Source: Ricinus communis
Lineage: Eukaryota; Streptophyta; Magnoliopsida; Malpighiales; Euphorbiaceae
NCBI RefSeq assembly: GCF_019578655.1
Contig: NC_063264.1
Coordinates: 13,061,213-13,125,212 of the forward strand
Length of the DNA stretch: 64,000 nucleotides
Direction of reading: 5' to 3'
The notes under the pieces are model-generated. The model ran no database searches, was not told the DNA's origin, and saw only the letters and a list, made by a program, of their open reading frames with translations. Below are positions 10,607 to 21,700 of this stretch, piece after piece; the first letter of the stretch is position 1, and each line of letters begins with the position of its first letter. The translations under genes and the position numbers were made by a program.

Positions 10607-12940
10607 ACGCTTTAACTCAACACTCGAGTTTATGCTCACTAAAGAAAACTAAACCGTCATACTAGACATATATTTGAAATAGACAAACAAAAGCAATGAA
10701 TGAATGACAACATACGTAGGATTTTGTATTCAGTAGGAAAGAAACTGTCAGTTCTTTATTCTCTTCCATGTCTAAGCATAAGCATAAGGATCAAAAAGAA
10801 TTGATTTAGGTACAAGGGTAGATAAAGAACACAAAAGAAAGGAAGGACATGAGCGATAAGTCTAGGTTCGCTAGTGCGAGTCTTCATAAGTCTGCAAAGT
10901 TCTTGAAAGAACCTATATCTCCATTCGCTACAAGGTAGAAAACTAACATAATATGCTCACTAGGCTTAAATATTCAGTTGCATGAAGTTTTCATAGTGCG
11001 AAAGCCCTCATTTCATAAAAAGAGGAAACTATAAGCCAAAAATTAATAAATAAATAAAGAAAAATGAAAAAACTAAAGTCAAATTAAGAACAAGAGAGGA
11101 GTTAACTAGCTAATAACTCTCGTAGTCCCAAATTTTATGAGCCAGCTTAATGAAAGAAAGGAGAATTTCACATTGGCATACCTAATAACACTCCGGACAA
11201 ATTACTTCATTATATGCATCCTAAACCTAAAAATTGTACGTGTTCCCACTTGGATTAATTGAAAGCAACATGATTTCTCCATCACGAGGGTCGATTTGCC
11301 TCTCTCCATTCTTGATCATCAAGTCATGCTCAAATGCCATTAGTGAAGCTTATCAATTACAGTTCCATGATTCCTTAATCAAAACAAGGGAAAATTTGCA
11401 TAGGCGTACCTAATGACACTCCAGCCCAATTTACTTCATTATATGCCTCCCAAATATCAAAATAGGCACATTTCCGCTTGTTTTAATCGAAGGCAACATG
11501 ATTTCTCCCTTATACAGGTGGATTTGTATCTCGTGCTGCTTGATCACCAAGTTGCAATCCAATGTCACCAATCAAGCTTGTCAATTACGCTCTTATGATT
11601 CCTTCACAAAAATGTGGAGAAATTCACGTAGGCATACCTAATAACACTCCGGCCCATTATACTTCATTATATGCCTCCAAACATCAAAATGCGCTCATTC
11701 CCGCTTGGATTAATCGAAAGCAACATCATTTCTCCCTTATATGTGTAGATTTATATCTCATCCCGCTTGATCATCAAGCTAAGCCCTAATGCCACTGGTC
11801 ACGCTTTCCAAATGCGTTCCCATGATTCCTTACACCAATCCTTGTGTCAAATCAAGAACTAGAGAGGAGTTGGCTCGCCAAGAACTCTCATAGTCCCAAA
11901 TCTTATGAGCCAACTTAATAAAAAAAAGGAGAAATTCACGTGGGCCTGCCCAATGATACTCTGATAAAAACTACTTCATTATATGTGTGCTAAACATCAA
12001 AATACTCGCATACTTGCTTATATTATGCCTAGATTAATCGAAAGGAATATGATTTATGCTTTACATGTGCAGATTTACATCTCATCTTGCTTCATGATCA
12101 GGTTGAGCTCCATTGCTAGCGATCAAGCTTGTTAAATGCATTTCCATGATTCCTTATGGTAATCCTTGTGTCATCAGAAGTTCTCAAGCCTAGAGGAACA
12201 AGGAATCATAGAGATCCCAATGGAGCAAATCCTGAATCAGATAATTCAGCCATGCCTAGATTCTCTTCGTTCCCTCTTTCCTCTAAAAGATTCGTCTGAT
12301 ATCATTCGGAGAATGATATCAATACTTGATCAACTAATTTTCTTTCTTCACATTTATCTCAGCATTGGATCGGTGCCTACAATTGCAGCTTCCATGCGCT
12401 TTCACTGAATACTTGTGTTTATGCTCCTAAAATAAAACCATACCATCGTACTATACAGAGATTAGAAAGAGAGGCATAAAAGAGACGAACAGAATGATTA
12501 CATAAATAGGATTTTAGATCTCATAATGAAAGAAATCAAAAGTTCTTTATTCTCTTCTATATGGCTAAGCATAAGAATCAAATCAAATTGATTTAAATAC
12601 AATCGTAAATAAAAAATACAAAAGAAAGGAAGCACATAAGCGATAAGACTATGCACGCTAGCGCGAGTGTTGATAATTCTGCAAAGTTCTTGAAAGAACT
12701 TATAACTTAAATTCCTGCAAGATAGAAAACTAAAATAATATGCTCATTAGCCTTAAGTATTCGATTGCATGCGGGTTTTATAGTGCGAAAACCCTTATTC
12801 CATAGGAAGAATAACTAGAGCTAAATATGAATAAATAAATAAATAAAGATGAATAAACTAAAGTCAAATCAAAAACTAGAGAGGACTTGACTGGTCAACA
12901 ACTCTCATTACCCGAAACTTTAAGAACCAGCTAACGAATA
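10607..12940 (-). repeat. Tandem array, reverse block 1 (continued)
   Basis: Reverse-oriented alpha and beta units resume immediately after the chromovirus fragment with CGCTTTAACTCAACACTC, the complement of the GAGTGTTGAGTTAAAGCG landmark, and run to about 12940 (complement of CGTTAGCTGGTTCT). The open stretch at 12166-12408 belongs to the recurrent array frame (MEIPM.., ILDQLIFFL.. blocks), not to a gene. Confidence 0.88.
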
Positions 12941-12944
12941 GAAG

Positions 12945-13824
12945 GATAGTTGCAAAGGTGTTACAAACCGGATTTTGGTAGCCAATATTATTCAAAGATG
13001 CTAGAGATTTTGTGATGGCTTGTAATAGATGCCAACGGACTGGTAACATTACAAAGAGGGATGAAATGCCCATGAGTGGTACTGAAGAAGTCGAAATATT
13101 TGACGTATGGGGTATTGATTTCATGGGTCCATTTCCAACTTCAATGGGCAATAAATATGTCTTAGTCATGGTGGATTACCTCTCCAAATGGGTAGAAGCA
13201 ATACCATCAGTCACCAATGATGCTAAATTAGTTAAGAAGATGCTTAAGAAGATTATATTTCCAAGATTTGGCACACCAAGAGCACTCATTAGTGATGGAG
13301 GTTCTCACTTTTGCAACTATATGATTGAGTCACTTTTGAAGAAGTATGGAGTTACCCATAAGGTAGCAATACCATATTATCCCTAAACTAGTGGACAAGT
13401 AGATGTAAGCAATAGAGAACTAAAGTGGATCCTAGAAAGAACGGTTTCAGCCTCAAGAAAAGATTGGTCTATAAAGCTTGATAATGCACTTTGGGCATAT
13501 AGGACAACATTCAAAACTCCTATAGGCCTCACTCCTTATCAATTGATTTATGGCAAATCATGCCATCTTCCGGTTGAACTTAAGAATAAAGCATATTGAG
13601 CTACAAGAGCATTAAATTTTGATTCAAGAAAGGTAGGACAACATAGACTTCTTTAATTAAATGAATTGGAAGAACTAAGGGCTAATGCTTATGAAAATGA
13701 AAGGATTTACAAAGAACGATTAAAGATATGGCATGATAAGCATATTTGTGAGAAGGACTTTCATGAAGGTCAGTTGGTTTTGCTTTTTAATTCAAGATTG
13801 AAGTTCTTTCCTAGGAAATTGAAT
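12945..13824 (+). pseudogene. pol: Athila/Tat-type integrase fragment
   Basis: The fragment starts inside the zinc-binding domain ([17 protein letters not shown], the CxxC half of HHCC). It continues through the first catalytic Asp ([12 protein letters not shown]), the second ([12 protein letters not shown]; the usual Arg after the Asp is Gly) and the Glu block ([11 protein letters not shown]). Stops occur at 13384-13386 just before TSGQ, after KNKAY near 13600 and near 13655. After the core it carries the LPVEL and [14 protein letters not shown] region and RLKFFPRKL, which in Athila/Tat integrases leads to the GPF domain. Instead, at about 13822, the frame continues into a different lineage. 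The left end abuts array sequence. Confidence 0.85.
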
Positions 13825-14170
13825 GTTGATAGGACAAATAAAGTTGATTATGTGAACCGATTACATAAGCAAGTTAAGGAGAGAATTGAGAAGCAAAATG
13901 CTAAGGTGGCAGATCGTGTTAATAATGGAAGCAAACCCATGATATTTTAGCTTGGTGATTGGGCTTGGATGCATTTTTGAAGAATATGCCAAGGATCTTG
14001 AAGAATATGGACATATAGGGCAATATCAAGTCCAATAGGCCAAGGATCCAATAGCCTTGCAATAAGGCCCTATTACTAGATCAAGAGCTAAGAAGTATCA
14101 AGAGACCTTAGTAATGCATATTCAAGACTTAGCATTCCATATTTGGGCGGACCAAGGAGATTATTTGAGA
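13825..14170 (+). pseudogene. pol: Chromovirus polyprotein C-terminus fused to the Athila integrase
   Basis: From [14 protein letters not shown] on, the translation matches the chromovirus spacer after integrase ([13 protein letters not shown]) and then GDWAWMHF, corresponding to the GDWVWVH block ahead of the GPY domain. A stop (TAG at about 13948) interrupts it. After an internal deletion the tail block GPITRSRAKKYQETL appears near 14060-14110, matching the tails at 8525-8703 and 42958-43194. The fusion with the Athila-type part is in frame: the 13666-13950 frame crosses the joint without a stop. Whether the joint arose by recombination or by template switching cannot be told here. Confidence 0.75.
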
Positions 14171-14178
14171 TAAGAAAG

Positions 14179-14739
14179 TGCGGAATACATCTCTTTTAAT
14201 ATTATAAGTCCAAGTTCAAGATGGGCTAGTTCTACAAGCCACATTTGGACCTTAGTTTAAGTTTGTTATTTGGGCCTATTTAGCTTACACTTAAATAAGG
14301 CCCATGCACATGACTTAATTTAGCTTAATTAGAAATTATCTTTAGTTATCTTTTAATTAGTAAGATTATCCCTATCCTTTTCAGATATGTTTCCTAAGCA
14401 ATCTAGGATTAGGGTTTTTGAGGCTTATAAAGCCTAAAATGAATTTCTTTGTATAACTCAACTTTTATCAATAATATTTCTAGTATTTTTCCTTTCAAAG
14501 TTGTTGCTTTGAACCTTGTGTTCTTGAGTGAATACAATCAAAATTATCAGAGAAAATGATTTATCCTTTGTAGCGTTCATAGATTGGCATTTAAAGGCCT
14601 TAGTTTCCTTTAGGTTCTAATATAAAGATCATCTCTTTCGATCTGTTCTTAGCTTTCCTTGGGCGGGTATATTGAATTGCTAAGGGGTTTTCTATCTTAT
14701 CAGTCACGGGTTCACATAACCCTTGGAGGTTTCTTATCA
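14179..14739 (+). repeat. 3' LTR of the chromovirus part
   Basis: A purine-rich stretch (GAGATAAGAAAG, 14167-14178) precedes TGCGGAATAC. The region ends TTATCA at 14739, where forward array sequence begins (TCTTTCTTTATTTATTT). TG..CA ends and a length of about 560 bp fit a chromovirus LTR. It contains TTATAAAGCC near 14426, a possible TATA box. No primer site follows, consistent with a 3' LTR. The left boundary is an estimate. Confidence 0.6.
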
Positions 14740-15154
14740 CATCTTTCTTTATTTATTTTTTCACATTTAGGTTCTAGTTATTTCTTTTAGTGGAATGGGG
14801 GATTTCACACTATAAAAACTACATGCAACCGAATATTTGAGGCTAGTGAGCATATTATTTCAATATTCTACCTTGCAAAATCAAGTTATGGGTTATTTCA
14901 AGAATATTATGAACTTATCAACACTCAGGCTAGCGAAATAGACTTATTGCTCACATTCTTCCTTTCTTTTGTGTTCTTCGTCTACCTTTATGTTTAAATC
15001 AATTCAATTTCATCCTTACGCTTAATCGTATGAAAGAGAACAAAGAACTTATGATATTTTTCCTTATCGAATCGAAAACCCTACCTAGATTTTCATTTTG
15101 TTTGTTTCTTTTGTGTGTTTCTTTCTAATCTTTATCTAGTATGATGGTTTTGTT

Positions 15155-15535
15155 TTATTTGGGGAGCATAAACACAAGTGTTGAGTGAAAGTGCATGGAA
15201 GCGCCTAAATATTCCAATTCAGGATTTCTAGTGCGAAGAAAGAAAATTAGTTGATCGAGTATTGATATATTTCTTCGAATGATTGCAGATGAATCTTTTG
15301 GAGGAAATAAGGTACAGGGAAAATTGAGGCATGCCCAAATATTTCGATTCAGGATTTCCACCATTGGGATCTCAATCATTCCTTGTTTCTCAAGGCACGA
15401 GGACTCTTGATAATAGAAGGACTTGCATAAGAAATCATTGAAATGCAATTGACAAGCTTGACCTATGGCATTGGAGCTTAGCTTGATGATCAAACAGGAT
15501 GAGATGAATATCCACTCATGTAAGGGAGAAATCAT
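15155..15535 (-). other. Recurrent 126-codon array frame, intact copy
   Basis: On the minus strand an ATG (15533-15535, in the conserved ACATGATTTCTCCC block of alpha) opens 126 codons ending at a stop right after FMLPK. The frame starts in alpha and runs through most of beta. Recognisable blocks are MISPL, CLIIKLS, GQACQL, SSCLEKQGM, EIPMVEILN, SAIIRR, SILDQLIFFL and FHSTLVFMLPK. The same order, and the same stop context, is found in another copy at 20508-20894. I know of no family like it. The copies are diverged and many are broken, so a live gene is unlikely here, but the frame is open more often than I would expect for decayed DNA. Confidence 0.25.
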
Positions 15536-17294
15536 GTTGCTTTCTATTAAGCTGAGCGAGAATCAGCGTGTTTTGATGTTTGGGAGGCATATATTGAAGT
15601 AAATTAGGTCAAAGTGTTATTCGGTATGCCCACTCGAATTCTCCTTATTCTCGTTAAGGAATAATGAGAACACAATTGATAAACTTAACTGGTGGTGTTG
15701 GGGCATGATTTGATGATCAAGCTACATGAGTTGCAAATCCACTTGCATAAAGGAGAACTCATATTGCTTTTGATTAATACTAGTGGGAATGTGCACGTTT
15801 TAATGCTGGGAGGGATATGATGAAGCATATTGGTCGGAGTATTATTAGGTACTCCCGCGCGAATTTTCTTTTATTTTGATTAAGGAGTCATGGAAACATA
15901 ATTGACAATGTCCATCGCTGGCATTGTAGCGCGACTTGATGATCAAGCAGGATGAGACATAAATCTATGCACGTAAGGGAGAATCATCTTGTTTTCAATT
16001 AATCCAAGCGTAATATAAGGGAGAATGCAAGCATTTTGATGTTTAGGATGTAAATAATAAAGTAATTTAGATCAGACTGTTATTAGATAGGCCCACACGG
16101 ATTTGCCCTTCTTTTCGTTAATTGACTCATAAAATTTAGGACTATGAGAGTTGTTGACCAGTCAACTCCTCTTTGGTTGATGATTTGACTTTAGTTTATT
16201 CATCATTCTTTATTTATTTATTCATATTTAGCTTCTCATTTTTCCTTCTTATAGAATAGGTCTTCAATGCTACAGAAACCGCATGCAACTAAATACTTAA
16301 GGCTAGTAATTATAATACTTCAATTTTCTACCTTGCCAGAAATCAAGTTATGGGCTCTTTCAATAACTTTGTAGACTTATCTACACTCACACTAATGAAC
16401 ATAGACTATCGCTCAAGTCCTTCATTTCTTTTCTGTTCTCATTTTATTCATTTCTTATATGTCTCTCTTTCTAATTTATGTTTAGTATGATGGTTTGGTT
16501 TTATTTGAAGAGCATAAACACGAGTGTTGAGTATAAACACAAGTGTTGAGTTAAAATTTGGGACTATAATAGTTGTTGACCAGTCAACTCCTCTCTAGTT
16601 CTTATTTATTTATTAATATTTTGCTTGTGGTTTCTTCTTCTTATGGAATAAGAGCATTCGCACTATGAAAACCGCATGCATTCGAATATTTCAGGCTAGT
16701 GAGCATATCATCTTAGTCTTCTACATTGCAAAAAATCAAGTTATGGGTTCTTTTAAGAACTTTGCAAACTTATGAAGACTCGCGCTAGTAAACCTGCATT
16801 TATCGCTCATGTCTTTTCTTTATTTTGTGTTCTTCATCTCCTCTTGTGTTTAAATCAATTTGATTTGATCCTTACACTTAGCCGTGTGGAAGAGAATAAA
16901 GAACGTCTGATTTCTTTCCTTACCGAATTCGTAATCCTACCTATGTTCTCCTTCTAATCATTTATTTTGTTCATCTCTTTCTAATCTTTATCTAGTGTGA
17001 TGGTTTGGTTTTATTTGGTGATCATAAACACGATAATGCTGAGTGAAAGTGCGTGGAAGCTGCAGTCATAAGCAGTAAACCAATGCCTGGACAAATGCAA
17101 AAAAAGAAAATTACTTGATTGAGTACTGATGTCATTCTCCAAATGATCGTGGATGAACCTTTTAGAGGAAAGCGGGAACGATATGAATGGAGGGACGCCC
17201 AATTATTCTGATTCAGGATTTGCACTATTAGGGTCTCCATTATTCTTTGTTCCTCTATGCATGAGTACTCCTGATGACACAATGATTGGTGTAA

Positions 17295-17978
17295 GAAATT
17301 ATGGGAATGTAATTAACAAGCTTAACTGATGGCATTAGGCCTTAGCTTGATGATCAACCAGGACGAGACATAAATCCACACACGTAAATGAGGAATCATG
17401 TTGCTTTTGATTCATCCAAGCGAGAATTAGCGTGCTTTGATATTTGGCAGGCATATAACGAAGTGAATTGTACCGACGTGTTATTAGGTATGCTGACTCG
17501 AATTTTCCCTTGTTTTCATTAAGGAATCATTTGAATGCAATTGACAAGCTTGACCGATGACATTAGGGTGTAGCTTGATGGTCAAGCAGAATATGATGCA
17601 AATCCACACCCACAAAGGAGAAATTATGTTGCTTTCGATTAATACAAGTGGTAATGTGGGGGTTTTGATGTCTGGGAGTCATGTAATGAAGTAAATTGGA
17701 CTGGACTATTATTAGCTACGCCTATGCATATTTCTACTTATTTTCGTTAAAGAATCATGGGTACATAATTGACAAGCTTCATTAGTGGAATTGGAGCATG
17801 ACTTAAAGATCAAATAAGACGAGACACAAATCCACGCGTGTGATGGAGAAATTATGTTGCTTTCAAGTAATCCAAGCTAGAATGTGCATATTTTGATGTT
17901 CGGGATGCATAAAATGAAGTAATTTGGGTCAGAGTATTAATAGATAAGCCCACGCGAATTATGCCTTATTTTCGTTAA
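17295..17978 (+). repeat. Three 228-bp alpha subrepeats
   Basis: Unit boundaries fall at about 17295, 17523, 17751 and 17979, giving three spacings of 228, the same as at 1513-2651 and at 47659-48114. Constant length despite much substitution suggests either recent homogenisation of length or selection against length change. Confidence 0.88.
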
Positions 17979-18749
17979 GCTGGCTCATAAAATTTAGGAC
18001 TCTAAGAGTTGTTAGCCAGTCAACTCCTCTTTGATTCTTTATTTGACTTTAGTTTATTCATCTTTCTTTATTCGCTTATTCATATTTAGCTTATAGTTTC
18101 TTCTTCTTATGGAATGAGGGCTTTCGAACTATGAAACTGCATGCAGCCTAATATTTAAGCCTAGTGAACATATTATTTTAGTTTTCTAACTTATGGGAAA
18201 TCAAGTTATTGGTTCTTTCAAGAACTTTGCGGACTTATGAAGACTTGTACTAGCGAACCTAGACTTATCGTTTACATCCTTCCTTTGTTTTATGTTCTTT
18301 GCCTACCATTGTGTTTAAATCAATTTGTTTTAATCCTTATGCTTAGCCATGGAAGAGAATAAAGAACTTGTGATTTCTTTCCTTATCGGATAAGAAATCC
18401 TACCTAGGTTCTCATATGTTTGTTTATTTTGTTCATCTCTTTCTAATCTATGTTTAATATGTTGGTTTGGTTTTACTTAGCGAGCATAAACACGAGTGTT
18501 GAGTTAAAGCATGTAGAAAAGGAAATCATATGCACCGATCTAATGCTTGGACAAATGTAAAGAAAGAGAATTAGTTAATGGAGTATTGATATCATTCTCC
18601 GAATCATCGTGGACAATTCTTTTAGAGGAAAGAGGGAACATCGAGAATCGAGGCATGCCCAAACATTCCGATCCAGGATTTGCACCATTGGGATCTCCAT
18701 CATTCCTTATTCTTCTAGGAATGAGGACTCTTGATGACACAAGGATTGA

Positions 18750-18760
18750 CATAAGCATAA
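18750..18760. other. Forward-to-reverse switch of the array
   Basis: Forward beta ends in GGATTGACATAAG, and the reverse array continues as CATAAGGATCAAAT, the complement of a block 300-400 bases further inside beta. CATAAGG occurs naturally in both parent sequences, so the joint lies in a shared short sequence (microhomology). No mobile element is present. Confidence 0.75.
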
Positions 18761-21700
18761 GGATCAAATAGAATTGTTATAAACATAATGATAGACAATG
18801 AACACAATAAAAAGGAAGGACATTAGTGATAAGTCTATGTTCACTAGCGCGAGTCTTGATAAGCCAATAAAGTTCTTGAAGGAATCCATAACTTGGTTTT
18901 TTATAAGGTAGAAAACTACAAATAATATGCTCACTTGTACCAAGTATTTGGTTGCTTGCAGTTTTTATAGTGCAAAATCCCTTATTCCATAAGAAGAAGA
19001 AACTAGAATCTAAATATAAATAAATAAATAAAGATGAATAAACAAAATTTGAATCAAGAAACATAGAGGAGTTGACTGGTCAACAACTCTCGTAGTCCTA
19101 AATTTTAAGAGCCAACTTAATGAAATTAAGGAAAAATTTGTGTGGGACTACTTGACAACATTCCGGCCCAAATTACTTCATTTTATGCGTCCCATACATC
19201 AAAATTCTCGCACTCCCGCTTGTAGTATGCTTGGATTAATAAAAAATAACATGATTTCTCCCTTACGTTCATGGATTTACGTCTCGTCCTACTTCACCGT
19301 CAAGCTAATCCCCAATGCCACTAGTCAAGCTTGTCAATTGTGTTCCAATGATTCCTTACGCCTGTCCTTGTAATCAGGAGTCCTAATGCCTAGAGGAATA
19401 AGGAATAAAGATCACAATGGAGCAAATCCTGAATCAGAATATTTTGGCATGCCTCGATTTTTGTCATTCCCTCTTTGCTCGAAAATATTCATCCATGATC
19501 ATGCAGAGAATGATATCAATACTCGATTGAGTAATTTTTTTTCGCATTCGTTCAAGCATTGGATCGGTGGTTATAATTGCCGCTTCCACGCGCTTTCACT
19601 TAACACTTGTGTTTATGCTCCCCAAATAAAAATAAACAATCAAACTAGAAAGATATTAGAAAGAAAAGCACAAAAGAAATGAACCAATTGACATCAAAAG
19701 TAGGATTTTGGATCCGATAACGAAATAAATTACCAGTTCTTTTTCTCTTCCATACGACTAAGCATAAGGATAAAGAACATAGAAGAAAGGAAGGACATGA
19801 TTGATAAGTCTATGTTCATTAGAGTGAGTATTAATAAGTCTGCAAAGTTCTTCAAAGAACCCATAGCTTGATTTTGGCAAGGTAGAAGATTGAAATAATA
19901 TGCTCACTAGCCTCAAATATTCAGTTGCATGCAGTATTCATATTGCGAAAGCCCTCATTCCATAAGAAGAATAAACTAGAGGCTAAATATGAATAAAAAA
20001 AGAAAGAAAGATGAATAAACTAAAGTCAAATCAGGAACTAGAGAACCCTCGTAGTATCAAATTTTATGAGGCAGCTTAATGAAATAAAGGAAATTCGCAT
20101 GGGCTTTCCTAATAACCCTCCGATCAGAAATACTTCATTATATGCATCCTAAATATCAAAACTCAGGCATTCTCACTTGGATTAATCGAAAGAAACATCT
20201 CCCTTATGTGCAGCTTTGCATCTCCTCCTACTTGATCATCAAGTCACGCTCTAGTGCCACCAATCAAGCCTGTCAATTGTATTCCCATGATTCCTTATGC
20301 CAATCTTTGTGTCATCAAGAGTACTCATGCCTAGAAAAACAAAGGATAATAGATATCCCAATGGTGCAAGTCCTGAATTGAAATAATTGGGCATGTCATG
20401 TCATTCGCACTTTTCTCCTAAAGATTCATCTGCAATCATTCGGAGAATGACAACAATACTCGATATCGAAACATGCTCATTCCCGCTTTGGATTAATCGA
20501 AAGCAACATGATTTCTCCCTTGCGTGCATAGATTTACATCTTATTATGCTTGATCATCAAGCTTTGCCCCAATACCACAGGTCAAGCTTGCCAAAAGCGT
20601 TCCCATGATTCCTTATGCCAATCCTTATGTTATCAAGAGTCCTCATGCCTAAAGGAAGAAGAAATGATGGAGACACTAATGGTCCAAATCTTGAATCTAA
20701 ATCTTTGGTCGTTTCTTGATTCTCATTGTTCCTTCTATCCTCTAAAAGATTTATCCATGATCATTCAAAGAATGAGATCAATACTTGATCAACTAATTTT
20801 CTTTCTTCGCATTTGTCCAAGCATAGGATCGGTGCCTATGATCGCCACTTCCATGCAGTTTCACTCCACGCTCGTGTTTATGCTCCCCAAATAAAACCAA
20901 ACCATCATATTATATAGAGATTAGAAAAAGAGGCATAATAGAGACGAACAAAATGATTACATAGATAGTATTTTGGATCCTATGAGGAAAGAAATCAAAA
21001 GTTATTTTTTCTCTTCGATACAGCTAAGTGTAAGAATCAAATCAAATTGATTTAAACACAAGGGTAAACAAAGAACATAAAAAAAAGGAAGGACATGAGC
21101 GATAAGTCTATGCTTACTAGGGGTGAGTATTGATAAGTCCCCAAAGCTCTTGAAAGAACCCCTAACTTAATTTTTCGCAAGGTAGAAAACTGAAATAATA
21201 TACTCATTAGCCTCAAGTATTCGGTTACATGCAGTTCTTATAGCGCGAAAGCTCTTATTCCATAAGAAGAAGAAACTAGAACCTAGATATGAATATATAA
21301 ATAAAGAAAGATGAATAAAGTAAAGTCAAATCAAGAACAAGAGATGAGTTGACTGGTGAACAACTCTCTTAGTCCTAAGTTTTAAGAACTAGGTTAATGA
21401 ATCCAAGGAAAAATTCGCGTGGGTCTACCTAATAACACTATGAACCAAATTACTTCATTATATATGTCACAAACATCAAAATGCTTGCATTCCCAATTGT
21501 ATTACGATTGGATTAGTTAAAAACGACATGATTTGTCCCTTATGCGAGTGGATTTACGTCTCGTCGTGCATGATCATCAAGCTAAGGCCCAATGCCATCG
21601 GTCAAGCTTGTCAATTTCGTTCTCATGATTTTTTATGTTAATCCTTATGTAATTAGGTGCCCTCGTGCCTAGAGGAACAAGGAATGATGGAGATTCCATT

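Larger units (their letters stand above)
14740..18756 (+). repeat. Tandem array, forward block 2
   Basis: Forward-oriented beta and alpha units. The reverse block on the other side of the 12945-14739 insertion stops at the complement of CGTTAGCTGG, and this block restarts only about 90 bases further along the unit, so the insertion sits almost on the centre of a palindrome. Two short tandem copies of an AAACACGAGTGTTGAG segment occur near 16515-16550. The block ends in AAGGATTGACATAAG. Confidence 0.88.
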
